Origin: Neobacillus niacini
Lineage (GTDB): Bacteria > Bacillota > Bacilli > Bacillales > Cytobacillaceae
Direction: 5' to 3'
DNA: 64,000 nucleotides
Assembly: GCF_023715415.1 (NCBI RefSeq)
Contig: NZ_JAMBOB010000008.1
Coordinates: forward strand, 215,941-279,940
Shown here: piece after piece, positions 44,472 through 52,746 of the stretch
Position numbering within the stretch: the stretch's first letter is position 1
Layout: every line of letters begins with the position of its first letter
Position numbers and translations under genes: made by a program
The notes under the pieces: generated by a model
Told to the model about the DNA's origin: nothing
Databases searched by the model: none
Seen by the model: only the letters and a program-made list of their open reading frames with translations

Positions 44472-44487
44472 GAAAGGGTTTGAAGTA

Positions 44488-45741
44488 ATGGATGCAAAAG
44501 TAGAAACAAATCTTGAAATGGTGCAGTCGCGAGTGGAAAGTCATATTGACACTTTGAGTACCTTTACTGCCACACCTGGTCAAGGTACCACCCGGCTTAC
44601 GTATAGTTCTGAAGATTTACAGGCTCGTCAGTATATAAAAGAGAAGATGAACGAATACGGTCTGACTGTTCGTGAAGATGGGTTTGGTAATATTTTTGGA
44701 AAGCTTGATGGAACGTTAAAGGATGCACCAAGCGTCATGATTGGTTCTCATTTTGATTCCGTCCCAAATGGTGGTTCCTATGATGGTCCTGCGGGGGTGG
44801 TAGCAGGTCTCGAGGTAGCGGCACTTTTTAAAGAGAACCAATTAAAACCAAAATATCCGTTAGAAGTGATTGCACTAGTTGAAGAAGAAGGTGCACGATT
44901 TGGCGGAGGATTAATGGGATCTCGCGGAATTGTAGGATTATTAACTGACGAAGATTTTAATAGTTTACAAGATAAAGATGGTATTTACGCAGTGGATGCG
45001 ATGAAGAAAATTGGTCTAGATCCTTCCCTTCCTAAAAAGAGGGACCCAAAGACAATGAAGGCCTACCTAGAATTGCATATTGAACAAGGTCCAATCCTTG
45101 AGGAAAAAGGTATTCCAATTGGGGTGGTAGAGGCTATTGTTGGGTTAACTCAATTAGAAGTAACCGTCAAGGGGCAGGCTGGACATGCAGGGACAACACC
45201 AATGGATCGTAGGGCGGATGCATTGGTCACTGCTGCTCAGATGATTGCCCAATTCCCCGGTCTTGCTGAAGTGGAGGGGAATGGTACAGTTGTCACGACG
45301 GGAAGATTGAATGTTTTTCCGAATGGAGCAAATGTTATTCCTGATAAAACGGTTTTTTCGGTGGATATCCGTTCAGGTAAGGAAGAGAACGTTTTGAATG
45401 TCATACAAAAAGTAAAAGACATAGCGGATTCCTATTGTGAAAAGGGAATTGAAGTAAGTGTTGAGCAGCTTTTATATATTCAACCAAAAGAAATGAACAA
45501 GGATATTGTCTCTCTGCTAAAGAAAAAAACAAGTGAACTAGATATCACTAAGTGTTCGATTAACAGCGGTGCAGGTCATGACGCAATGGTATTTTCTGAT
45601 TTTACGAATGTAGGAATGCTGTTTATTCCGAGTAAAGCTGGGTTAAGTCATTGTCCGGAGGAATGGTCCGATTCACGTCATATAGCAAATGCTGTCCAGA
45701 TCCTTTATAAGGCAGCTAAAAAGTTAACGGAGGCGGAATAG
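44488..45741 (+). CDS. M20-family Zn-dependent hydrolase (carbamoylase / allantoate amidohydrolase type)
   Basis: A 417-residue amidohydrolase, same subfamily as the gene at 3604 but clearly diverged. Metal ligand motifs: GSHFDSVPNGGSYDG (His88, Asp90, Asp99), VEEEGARF (Glu133/134), LHIEQGP, HAGTTPMDRRADA lid motif, SGAGHDAMV and a C-terminal LSHCPEE His. Expected to release ammonia, CO2 and an amino acid from an N-carbamoyl compound. It lies two bases before the next M20 gene. Confidence 0.86.
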   Translation: MDAKVETNLEMVQSRVESHIDTLSTFTATPGQGTTRLTYSSEDLQARQYIKEKMNEYGLTVREDGFGNIFGKLDGTLKDAPSVMIGSHFDSVPNGGSYDGPAGVVAGLEVAALFKENQLKPKYPLEVIALVEEEGARFGGGLMGSRGIVGLLTDEDFNSLQDKDGIYAVDAMKKIGLDPSLPKKRDPKTMKAYLELHIEQGPILEEKGIPIGVVEAIVGLTQLEVTVKGQAGHAGTTPMDRRADALVTAAQMIAQFPGLAEVEGNGTVVTTGRLNVFPNGANVIPDKTVFSVDIRSGKEENVLNVIQKVKDIADSYCEKGIEVSVEQLLYIQPKEMNKDIVSLLKKKTSELDITKCSINSGAGHDAMVFSDFTNVGMLFIPSKAGLSHCPEEWSDSRHIANAVQILYKAAKKLTEAE

Positions 45742-45743
45742 TT

Positions 45744-46919
45744 ATGATTCATGCAAAAATAAAAGAAGCGATTCAAACATATAGTGATGAGCTAACACAA
45801 TTACGTCGGCGGCTTCATAGTGAGCCTGAGGTATCCTGGGAAGAATTCAAGACAACTCAATTTGTCTGCGAGTACCTAGATCAATTAGGAATCACATATC
45901 GAAAGACCGAACCCACAGGTGTGATTGCGGAAATTCAAGGGGGAAGGCCGGGTAAAACGGTTGCCCTCCGAGGTGACATGGATGCATTGCAGGTGGAGGA
46001 ACTGAATAGGGATTTGGAATATGCCTCCAAAGAGGATGGAAAAATGCATGCATGCGGTCATGATGCGCACACTGCGATGTTATTAATTGCAGCTAAAGCA
46101 CTAAATGAAATAAAGGAAGAATTGCCGGGTAATGTACGTCTATTATTCCAGCCGGCAGAAGAAGTAGCAGAGGGAGCAAAAGCGTTGGTGAAACAAGGAG
46201 CAATGGAAGGTGTGGATAACGTTTTTGGTATTCATATCTGGTCTCAAATGCCAACACACAAAGTATCGTGTACCCCTGGGCCATCCTTTGCTTCAGCAGA
46301 TTTATTCAAAGTTACGTTCAAGGGCCGAGGCGGGCATGGAGCCATGCCGCATGCATGTATTGATGCTGCTATCGTAGCCTCATCCTTCGTCATGAATGTA
46401 CAAACTGTTGTTTCTAGAACCATTGATGCCCAACACCCTGCTGTTCTGACAATTGGAAAAATGGTCGTCGGTACAAGGTTCAATGTAATAGCAGAAAATG
46501 CTGTAATTGAAGGAACCGTCCGCTGCTTCAATCCTGAAACGAGAAATCATATTGAAGTGCAGCTCCAGCATTACGCTGACCAGGTTGCCGCCATGTATGG
46601 TGCAACCGCAAAGGTGGAATATATTCATGGGACCAAAGCAGTAATTAACGATGAATACAGTGCAAACCTAGTTTGTAATGTTGCGGCAGATGCATTTGGG
46701 GATGATATGATTTATAACGAGAAACCAACCATGGGCGGCGAAGACTTCAGTGAATACCTCGAACATGCACCAGGCAGCTTTGCTCTAGTCGGCAGCGGAA
46801 ATCCCGATAAAGACACAGAATGGGCCCATCACCACGGAAAATTCAACATCGACGAAGACGCCCTCACAACAGGAGCAGAACTCTACGCACAATATGCCTG
46901 GGCTTACCTAAATCAGTAA
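45744..46919 (+). CDS. M20D-family amidohydrolase (N-acyl-L-amino acid amidohydrolase)
   Basis: A 391-residue aminoacylase/IAA-amino-acid-hydrolase-like enzyme. It shows RRRLHSEPEVSWEEF near the N-terminus, RGDMDALQVEE, the metal-binding HACGHDAHT (Cys104, His106), FQPAEE (Glu139/140), GIHIWSQMPT, RGGHGAMPH and PTMGGEDFSEYL. It removes acyl groups from amino acids. GGAGG lies upstream, and it closes the transporter operon. Pairing with a carbamoylase suggests stepwise degradation of a doubly modified amino acid, or parallel use of different N-substituted amino acids. Confidence 0.88.
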   Translation: MIHAKIKEAIQTYSDELTQLRRRLHSEPEVSWEEFKTTQFVCEYLDQLGITYRKTEPTGVIAEIQGGRPGKTVALRGDMDALQVEELNRDLEYASKEDGKMHACGHDAHTAMLLIAAKALNEIKEELPGNVRLLFQPAEEVAEGAKALVKQGAMEGVDNVFGIHIWSQMPTHKVSCTPGPSFASADLFKVTFKGRGGHGAMPHACIDAAIVASSFVMNVQTVVSRTIDAQHPAVLTIGKMVVGTRFNVIAENAVIEGTVRCFNPETRNHIEVQLQHYADQVAAMYGATAKVEYIHGTKAVINDEYSANLVCNVAADAFGDDMIYNEKPTMGGEDFSEYLEHAPGSFALVGSGNPDKDTEWAHHHGKFNIDEDALTTGAELYAQYAWAYLNQ

Positions 46920-46941
46920 GCTTAAGAGTAAACGAATAACA

Positions 46942-46980
46942 AATAAAATGGGTACCGCCGCTGGCGGTACCCATTTTATT
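46942..46980. terminator. Strong bidirectional terminator of the transporter-M20 operon
   Basis: A perfect stem of 18 bp around a GCT loop: the core arm ATGGGTACCGCC pairs with GGCGGTACCCAT, extended by A/T pairs on both sides that supply U-runs in either direction. Confidence 0.93.
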
Positions 46981-47016
46981 TTGACTGTCCGCCTGAGGTG
47001 GACAGTGTCCACGGGC

Positions 47017-47029
47017 GGTGCCTGTCACC
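47017..47029. repeat. Dispersed near-palindrome GGTGCCTGTCACC, copy 1
   Basis: Exact 13-base match with 48007-48019; a shorter version (GGTGCCTGG) lies at 63876-63884. All copies are intergenic. The preceding bases include a seven-base inverted pair ACTGTCC/GGACAGT. Likely a short interspersed repeat. Confidence 0.6.
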
Positions 47030-47038
47030 TCACCGTTT

Positions 47039-47827
47039 TTATTTCTTCTTTACAAACTCTCTTTCTTCTCCAAAGGCTAATGCAGTCACGGCTGTCTTTC
47101 TATAGTCCTTTAGAAGTTCTGTTAGCTCGTTGTCTCTATCGATCATAAATTCAACTACTGGGAAAGCTTGTAATAGTTGAGCTAAGGATTCTGGAGATGC
47201 AGCGGTTTCGTTTGTTGGGAAGGTGTGGCTTGGGATTACGTATTTTACGTTTAATAGATTCCTAACAGCGTATGCTGCTTCTTTCGGACCCATGGTAAAA
47301 TGACCGGAGGAAGAGAGAATGGCAATTTCAGGCTGATAGACATCCTGAATTAGCTTCATGTCTGCCATTAAAGCAGTGTCGCCTGAATGATAGAGAGTAT
47401 AGTCATCCTTAAAGTCAAAAATATATCCCGCTGACTCCCCGGCATATATCGGAGTACCCGTTGTTTCTCCATAGGAAGAAGAGTGTCTTGCTTGAACCAT
47501 TGTTACGGTTACATCATCAAACGATACTGAACCGCCAAAATTTATAGGAAGGACATTTTTAATCCCTTGTTGTAGAAGAATTAATGCAAGTTCATATTGG
47601 GCGACAATCATAATCTCTGGTTTGTGTTCTAGTATTTTTGGCAAACCACTCGTATGGTCAAAATGACCGTGTGTTAGAAAAACACAGTCGATAGATTGAT
47701 AAAAGCTGGCAGTGTTTAGCTCGCTAGGAAAACCGGGATTCAAATCGAAAAAAGGATCAATTAAATAATTTTTTCCTTCCTTACTTTTTAGTACATACAT
47801 CGCATGTCCAAGACGTTGAATCTTCAT
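47039..47827 (-). CDS. MBL-fold metal-dependent hydrolase (UPF0173/UlaG-like)
   Basis: A 262-residue metallo-beta-lactamase-fold protein, opening MKIQRLGHAMYVLKSKEGKNYLIDPF as in UPF0173/UlaG-like hydrolases. Zinc ligands: His53, His55, Asp57, His58 in LTHGHFDHTSG, a further His in QARHSSSYG, and HSGDTALMADMKLI with the bridging Asp. The longer C-terminus distinguishes it slightly from standard 227-residue UPF0173 members. GGGGATG precedes ATG. The UlaG likeness is fold-level only; it is 35 kb from the UlaA-type PTS. Confidence 0.83.
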   Translation of the reverse strand: MKIQRLGHAMYVLKSKEGKNYLIDPFFDLNPGFPSELNTASFYQSIDCVFLTHGHFDHTSGLPKILEHKPEIMIVAQYELALILLQQGIKNVLPINFGGSVSFDDVTVTMVQARHSSSYGETTGTPIYAGESAGYIFDFKDDYTLYHSGDTALMADMKLIQDVYQPEIAILSSSGHFTMGPKEAAYAVRNLLNVKYVIPSHTFPTNETAASPESLAQLLQAFPVVEFMIDRDNELTELLKDYRKTAVTALAFGEEREFVKKK

Positions 47828-47869
47828 AAAAACATCCCCTTTACCTATTTAAATAGAAGTCATAAATCA

Positions 47870-47960
47870 TTCTATTATGAATACAAGAGAATAAGAACTA
47901 GGACTCAAGCTGCTAGCTTGAATCTTTGTTTTCACCGGTAAACTATCATTGATAATAAAA
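47870..47960 (-). pseudogene. Decayed fragment of the tatC 3' end
   Basis: About 90 bases that align without gaps to 49497-49587, the last codons and downstream flank of tatC; by eye 57 of 70 positions agree over 47891-47960. Read on the minus strand, it encodes LLSMIVYR, stop, KQRFKLAA, stop against LLSKVVYRRKQRLTLAA in TatC, so it is a non-functional relic with an in-frame stop. The two copies lie in direct orientation 1627 bases apart and bracket the AprX gene. Confidence 0.8.
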
Positions 47961-48006
47961 TAAAAATGAATAAACGTTATGTATAAATGACAAAAAATGA
48001 ATAAAT

Positions 48007-48019
48007 GGTGCCTGTCACC
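48007..48019. repeat. Dispersed near-palindrome GGTGCCTGTCACC, copy 2
   Basis: Same 13 bases as 47017-47029, located in the leader of the AprX gene. Confidence 0.6.
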
Positions 48020-48097
48020 GAATCTAGTAGGACAACCGCCGTTCCTATTTCTTCCAGAAAACATATTTTATTAAAAATATGAAAGGAAGTGATAGTT

Positions 48098-49426
48098 TTG
48101 TTTGGTTATTCGATGGTTCAAATGGTACGAGCCCATGCTGATAAGTTGGAAAAGCCTTTACGTGAAAGACTCTTGAATCTTTATAGACCCTTTAAATGGA
48201 CACCATGTTTTATGCATAATATGTTTGAAGGGGCTCTTAAATTGGGGAGAAAGTTCTCTGTTATTATTGAGTTTGAAAAGGGGTGCTTTGAATCAGGTTG
48301 TAATGAGGTAAAGCAAGTTATGAATAGTAATTTTTTAAATAATATGAAACGTGAGTATTCAAGAGTTTCATGCTGCAGTGCCGATGTAACTCCAAAAGGA
48401 TTAGAAGAAATGCTCTCGAGTTGTCAGCATATTCGTAAAGTCTATTTAAATCGAGAGGTTCATGCGCTACTTGATGTAGCTGTACCTTCTGCAAATGCAA
48501 AAGATATACAAAGAAATAATACAGTGTTAACAGGGAATGGCGTAACTATTGCAGTGATTGATACAGGAATCTATCCTCACCAGGACTTATCTGGTAGAAT
48601 TGTAGACTTTGTTGATTTTATCAATAATAGAACAGACCCATACGACGATAATGGTCACGGAACGCACTGTGCAGGAGATGCTGCTGGAAATGGAGCGGCT
48701 TCCAATTTTCTTTACAAAGGACCTGCACCAGAAGCATATCTGATTGGGGTAAAGGTTTTAGATAAACTTGGGTCAGGATCTTTAGAAACCGTTATGGATG
48801 GGGTTGAATGGTGTATTCAATACAATGAAAATAACCCTGCAAATAGAATTGATATCATCAGTATGTCCTTGGGAAGTACGGCACAGCGATATACAAGTGA
48901 AAATGATGACCCGATGGTAAAAATAGTGGAGGAAGCTTGGGCTTCTGGTATAGTGGTGTGTGTGGCAGCTGGAAATGAAGGGCCTGAGGCAGGTACTATA
49001 GCAAGCCCTGGTATCAGTGACAAAGTCATTACAGTTGGAGCACTTGACGATCGCAATACAGCCGAGACAAGAACGGATGATGATGTTGCGAGTTTTTCAA
49101 GTAGAGGACCTACGATATATAACTACACCAAACCTGATATCCTCGCACCGGGTGTTAATATTGTTTCTTTGCGTTCGCCTAACTCCTATTTGGACAAGCT
49201 GCAAAAAGCAAATAGAATTGAGAATGATTACTTTGTTTTATCGGGTACTTCAATGGCGACACCAATATGTGCAGGAATCGTTGCATTAATAAAACAGCAC
49301 AATCCAAAATTAACGCCTCAGCAAATAAAAGATTCGCTAAAAACTGGAGCAGGTTTATGGCAAGAAAGAGATGAAAACATATACGGTGCCGGATATATTA
49401 ATGCAGATGGCTCCATTCCTAAATAA
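48098..49426 (+). CDS. aprX: S8 family serine peptidase (AprX-type subtilase)
   Basis: A 442-residue subtilisin-like protease of the intracellular AprX group, with no signal peptide. The start is taken as TTG 48098 (MFGYSMVQMVRAHADKL, the usual AprX opening) behind AAAGGAAG. The N-terminal part (about 1-130) acts as an I9-like propeptide. Triad: Asp155 in VIDTGIYPHQD, His187 in NGHGTHCAG, Ser385 in SGTSMATP, with oxyanion Asn293 in AAGNEG. Role inferred as cytoplasmic protein turnover in stationary phase. The gene is bracketed by direct repeats derived from the tatC 3' end. Confidence 0.92.
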   Translation: MFGYSMVQMVRAHADKLEKPLRERLLNLYRPFKWTPCFMHNMFEGALKLGRKFSVIIEFEKGCFESGCNEVKQVMNSNFLNNMKREYSRVSCCSADVTPKGLEEMLSSCQHIRKVYLNREVHALLDVAVPSANAKDIQRNNTVLTGNGVTIAVIDTGIYPHQDLSGRIVDFVDFINNRTDPYDDNGHGTHCAGDAAGNGAASNFLYKGPAPEAYLIGVKVLDKLGSGSLETVMDGVEWCIQYNENNPANRIDIISMSLGSTAQRYTSENDDPMVKIVEEAWASGIVVCVAAGNEGPEAGTIASPGISDKVITVGALDDRNTAETRTDDDVASFSSRGPTIYNYTKPDILAPGVNIVSLRSPNSYLDKLQKANRIENDYFVLSGTSMATPICAGIVALIKQHNPKLTPQQIKDSLKTGAGLWQERDENIYGAGYINADGSIPK

Positions 49427-49431
49427 ATAAT

Positions 49432-49476
49432 AACAGCCCGCCAGTAAGTTAAACTATTAACTACTTGCGGGCTGTT
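49432..49476. terminator. Terminator between convergent aprX and tatC
   Basis: AACAGCCCGC (49432-49441) pairs with GCGGGCTGTT (49467-49476); the inner bases CAGTAAGTTAA/TTAACTACTTG extend the pairing imperfectly. Lies five bases after the aprX stop. Confidence 0.85.
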
Positions 49477-49531
49477 TATGATACCTAGGTGTACTATTCT
49501 ATTTTGAAAGGTAGAGTTTAAGAACTAGAAC

Positions 49532-50257
49532 TCATGCAGCTAGGGTTAATCTTTGCTTTCGTCGGTACACTACCTTTGATAATAAAACACTGCACTCATA
49601 TAGAAGGATAAGTGGGATTATAACTAAAATATCAGATAATAAATCCGGTGGTGTGATTAAAACGGCCGTAACGATTAGAACGAAATAGGAGTATTTTCTG
49701 ATCTTTTGTAATCGGTATGGGTTTAATACTCCAAGACTTGTCAGAAACATAATGACAACAGGAAGTTCAAATAAGAATCCAAATGGCAGTGTCATATGAA
49801 GCAGGAACTGAAAATATTTTTCTGTGGTAAAGAAGGTCATAAACATATCCTCCGACAGGGAGAGAAGGAATTGAAAGACAATCGGAAAGATGACAAAATA
49901 CCCGAAGCTAATTCCTACGATAAAAAGGAGGAATAAGGCCGGAATATAGGCAAGTGTGACTTTCCGTTCCATATCCTTTAATGCTGGTCGAACAAACAGC
50001 CAAATTTGATAAGCGGCCATAGGGATAGTTCCTGAAATAGCTAGGACACTGGATAGCATTAAATACACCCACAATATATCGCTAGGTCCTAAAATGGCCA
50101 ATTTCACCTCTACATCCTGTACAAGCCATTGATAAATATCCTCTACATAAATAAAAGCTAAAATGAATAACACCATAAAGGTTCCAATTATAAGTATCAG
50201 TCGTTTTCGTAATTCTTCGAAATGACCAATTAAATCCATATCCTGTTGTTTACTCAA
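49532..50257 (-). CDS. tatC: Sec-independent protein translocase TatC
   Basis: Polytopic core of the twin-arginine translocase, 241 residues from TTG 50257 (GGGGGG site upstream). Family features: DLIGHFEELRKRL near the N-terminus, the LWVYLMLSSVLAISGTIPMAAYQIWLFVRPAL region with the conserved Phe-Val-x-Pro-Ala-Leu, and six predicted membrane segments. It binds the twin-arginine signal. With TatA upstream and PhoX before that, it appears to be a dedicated phosphatase-export pair like TatAd/TatCd with PhoD in B. subtilis. A decayed copy of its 3' end lies at 47870-47960. Confidence 0.94.
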   Translation of the reverse strand: MSKQQDMDLIGHFEELRKRLILIIGTFMVLFILAFIYVEDIYQWLVQDVEVKLAILGPSDILWVYLMLSSVLAISGTIPMAAYQIWLFVRPALKDMERKVTLAYIPALFLLFIVGISFGYFVIFPIVFQFLLSLSEDMFMTFFTTEKYFQFLLHMTLPFGFLFELPVVIMFLTSLGVLNPYRLQKIRKYSYFVLIVTAVLITPPDLLSDILVIIPLILLYECSVLLSKVVYRRKQRLTLAA

Positions 50258-50329
50258 CCATTTTCCCCCCTTAAAAAAAGACGCAAGCACAACCTACTGC
50301 TCGCATCTTCCACAAATACAGCCATTCAT

Positions 50330-50527
50330 TTAAATCATTTTTTCCTCTTTTTTGGGCTGTTCTTTTTCGCTGGCATCATCCGATACTAAATCACGGGTTG
50401 ATTTTTTAAATTCCTTTAAGGTTGAGCCTACAGCACGACCTAGTTCAGGGAGTTTTGATGGCCCGAAAATGATTAGTGCGATGACAAGAACCAGAATTAA
50501 GCCCGGGATACCTATGTTTTGAAGCAT
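50330..50527 (-). CDS. tatA: Twin-arginine translocase TatA
   Basis: A 65-residue pore-forming subunit: a single N-terminal membrane helix ([19 protein letters not shown]), the hinge [12 protein letters not shown], an amphipathic helix ([14 protein letters not shown]) and a charged tail. AAGGAGG precedes the ATG. It lies 72 bases before tatC and 12 bases after the small CxxH/CxxC gene in one minus-strand operon. Confidence 0.94.
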   Translation of the reverse strand: MLQNIGIPGLILVLVIALIIFGPSKLPELGRAVGSTLKEFKKSTRDLVSDDASEKEQPKKEEKMI

Positions 50528-50539
50528 GGAATAACCTCC

Positions 50540-50710
50540 TTAGATAGCTTCTTTTGTCTTTTTTCGAGTATGTCCAAAACTAAAAAGCTTATATTTGGCT
50601 TTATTTTTACAAAGATGACAACGAAAGCTTTCTTCCTCTGCAATTACCTTCACGTGAGGAATAAACATAAGCTTCAAGGCATCTCTTACGTGGTTTGAAC
50701 AAACGAACAT
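50540..50710 (-). CDS. CxxH/CxxC small zinc-ribbon-like protein
   Basis: A 56-residue protein starting MFVCSNHVRDALKLMFIPHV. It has a CSNH (CxxH, Cys4/His7) and a CHLC (CxxC, Cys31/Cys34) pair, which fits the CxxH/CxxC family known from Bacillus and suggests one bound zinc. Start at ATG 50710 behind AAGGGG (11-base spacing); a GTG seven codons upstream is less likely. It lies between phoX and tatA, with 12- and 27-base gaps, so it belongs to the phosphatase-Tat operon. Function is unknown. Confidence 0.75.
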   Translation of the reverse strand: MFVCSNHVRDALKLMFIPHVKVIAEEESFRCHLCKNKAKYKLFSFGHTRKKTKEAI

Positions 50711-50737
50711 GATGAGAAAAGCCCCTTCCACATATAC

Positions 50738-52354
50738 TTATTTGAAGCTTCCGCCTTGTACAGCAATTAAACACGAGCGTCCAAAGGTTTGATTAGGATA
50801 TAGATTCCAAGTGCTAGGATGCTGTACATCTAAGAATAAAGTTTTTTCGTCTGGCGTTAACCATGGACCTGTTAATTCACTGCCTTTTGGACCTGAGGCA
50901 AATTGGAAAGGTTCCCCGTATTCTTTTCCATCCGTTGGAATCATGAATACACCACAGTTTTTATAAGCAGCATATTGATTCGTTTCGGTTGCACCAAAAT
51001 CTTCCACAACCCATAGATTTCCTTTGCTGTCAAAGTGAAGGTTATCTGGGCAAGTAATCCCGCTTTGCTGTCCGCCAGCAACAAATACCTCAAACGTGAA
51101 GGCTTCACTAGCATGATCGCCGTTTGCGGGAGCAAATCGAACAATTTGACCATGGAAATTACCGTGACCCGTATTGTTTGTTAATGCTAAGAAAACGGAT
51201 CCGTCATGAGGATGAATTTCCACGTCTTCTGGACGATCTAATAGTGTACCGCCAACGGCTTTTCCTGCAGCACGTGCATTCGTTAAGACCTCAGCTTGAT
51301 CCGCAAACTGCCCTTGAAGCTTAGAATTTGTTGCATGATCGAGAGCAATCCATTTTTGCTCCTTCATACTGGCTACAAATAAAGTTCCGCTTTCTAGGAT
51401 ATCGAAATTGGCTTCACGATTGGCAGGATTAAACTTCTTGCTGCTAATGAATTTGTAGAAGCATGCATCGCCTTTATCATCACCCATATATACGACAACT
51501 CTGCCATCATTGGTTAAGCCCATTGCTGTATTTTCATGGGCAAAGCGGCCGAGGGCAGTGTGCTTACGTACAGTTCTTTTTGAATCAAACGGATCAACTT
51601 CGACTACCCAGCCGTAATGTTCATCGGTAAAATTAGGCCAGCCATAATCATCGCCATATTCTGTGTTTTCTTCACAAGATAGAACGGTATTCCATAAAGT
51701 ACGTCCGCCGCTACAGTTTCCTAATGAACCAACCACAGTCTTAGCGCCGCCTACATACTTGCTTCCGCGTGCAGGACCAGTTAATTCAATTAGAGTATTA
51801 CCATCGACACGGCGATTATATGTATCATCAACTACAAGCTTCCAGCCGTCTTTCTCTTTTTTAACGTGAATGACAGAACCGCCGACAGCCTCTTTTTCCA
51901 TTTTTAGAAGATCGGGATAGTTTGCTAGATTCTCCTTTTTGAAAGTAGATTCATTGATTCCTAGCAATTTCATATAGTTTTCCGGTTCAGGGAATTCGTG
52001 ATTTACCCAAATCAAACCTTCTTCAGAATTGTTACCACCTTTTAAACTATCCATTGGAAAATAGACTGTAAGGTCAGCGGCATCCCCGAATTTTTCACCC
52101 AATGAGTTAATCTTATCACCATAAGAAGCGATAATGGAGTAGTTGTACCCTTTAGGGAGTACCACATCGTTTTCCCAGGTACGACTAATTGATTTGAACG
52201 GTGAAGTAAGTGATTTGCCCTTTCCGGATGGCTGTCCATTCATTAAATGGTCTCCAGTCATAGCATTTCCTGTTAATGCTCCAATCCCAGATGATGCGGC
52301 AACTAATGCAGCGGTACCACTTCCAACATAGGTTAAAAATAAACGGCGATCCAT
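50738..52354 (-). CDS. phoX: PhoX-family alkaline phosphatase (DUF839), Tat substrate
   Basis: A 538-residue secreted phosphatase of the PhoX/DUF839 beta-propeller family, which uses Ca2+ and Fe3+. The N-terminus MDRRLFLTYVGSGTAALVAA is a twin-arginine signal (RRLFL followed by a mildly hydrophobic stretch). Family blocks: GLIWVNHEFPEPENY, LTGPARGSKYVGG, GNCSGGRTLWNTVLSCEEN, VEVDPFDSKRTVRKHTALGRFAHEN, DRPEDVEIHPHDGSVFLALTNN and GITCPDNLHFDSKGNLWVVEDFG. It scavenges phosphate from organic esters outside the membrane. AAGGGGAG precedes the ATG. First gene of the phoX-CxxH/CxxC-tatA-tatC operon, whose promoter carries Pho-box-like repeats. Confidence 0.92.
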   Translation of the reverse strand: MDRRLFLTYVGSGTAALVAASSGIGALTGNAMTGDHLMNGQPSGKGKSLTSPFKSISRTWENDVVLPKGYNYSIIASYGDKINSLGEKFGDAADLTVYFPMDSLKGGNNSEEGLIWVNHEFPEPENYMKLLGINESTFKKENLANYPDLLKMEKEAVGGSVIHVKKEKDGWKLVVDDTYNRRVDGNTLIELTGPARGSKYVGGAKTVVGSLGNCSGGRTLWNTVLSCEENTEYGDDYGWPNFTDEHYGWVVEVDPFDSKRTVRKHTALGRFAHENTAMGLTNDGRVVVYMGDDKGDACFYKFISSKKFNPANREANFDILESGTLFVASMKEQKWIALDHATNSKLQGQFADQAEVLTNARAAGKAVGGTLLDRPEDVEIHPHDGSVFLALTNNTGHGNFHGQIVRFAPANGDHASEAFTFEVFVAGGQQSGITCPDNLHFDSKGNLWVVEDFGATETNQYAAYKNCGVFMIPTDGKEYGEPFQFASGPKGSELTGPWLTPDEKTLFLDVQHPSTWNLYPNQTFGRSCLIAVQGGSFK

Positions 52355-52398
52355 ATAATCATTCTCCCCTTTGATTCGATTTTGAACCTTACACTTTG

Positions 52399-52452
52399 AT
52401 TATAGGTAGTCCCTTTGGTAATGTTAATTAAGGGAATGTAAAGATTTGTTAA
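52399..52452 (-). promoter_or_regulatory. Candidate Pho-regulated promoter of phoX
   Basis: On the minus strand TTAACA (52427-52422) serves as -35, separated by exactly 17 bases from TATAAT (52404-52399). Further TTAACA-like repeats lie just upstream: TTTACA at 52442-52437 and TTAACA at 52452-52447. This matches the layout of PhoP-bound Pho boxes, although one interval (15 bp) is longer than the usual 11. Confidence 0.6.
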
Positions 52453-52483
52453 GAAAAAATAAATTACTTTAATTATCTGTAAA

Positions 52484-52746
52484 TTTAGTAAAGACGCTGA
52501 CACTCACCCATTCATAAATGGAGGGGATTCCGCCTAAAAATTGATCCATCAGGAAATCAAATACGCTTAGAATTAAAATAAAGTTCTATCAATGTATTAA
52601 TGAAAAGAGACTTGGGGAAACCTAATGTCTCTTTTTTATATGTCCAATTGCAGTTTTTGGTAAATATACTAATCGCAAATGGCAGGAATCATTGTATAAT
52701 AGATTTTGCCCAATCCTTTAATATAGTTTTCTGAAAGGGGTTTCAT
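52484..52746 (+). other. Intergenic region with an orphan terminator upstream of the sugar-sensor operon
   Basis: Contains a terminator-like hairpin (AAAAGAGAC at 52603-52611 pairing with GTCTCTTTT at 52627-52635, then T residues) with no gene ending before it, and a perfect -10 hexamer TATAAT at 52695-52700 that may start the downstream operon. The hairpin could shield the operon from phoX-region antisense transcription or end a short leader RNA. Confidence 0.55.

Noticed and set aside
47039..47827. UlaG lactonase for the UlaA-type PTS
   Set aside because: Shares the MBL fold and HGHFDH motif, but is 35 kb away, has its own promoter context, and the PTS operon already contains a phosphotriesterase-type lactonase.
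47867..48064. 65-codon minus-strand ORF
   Set aside because: It runs through the tatC relic in a different frame from the one that aligns with TatC and has no ribosome binding site.
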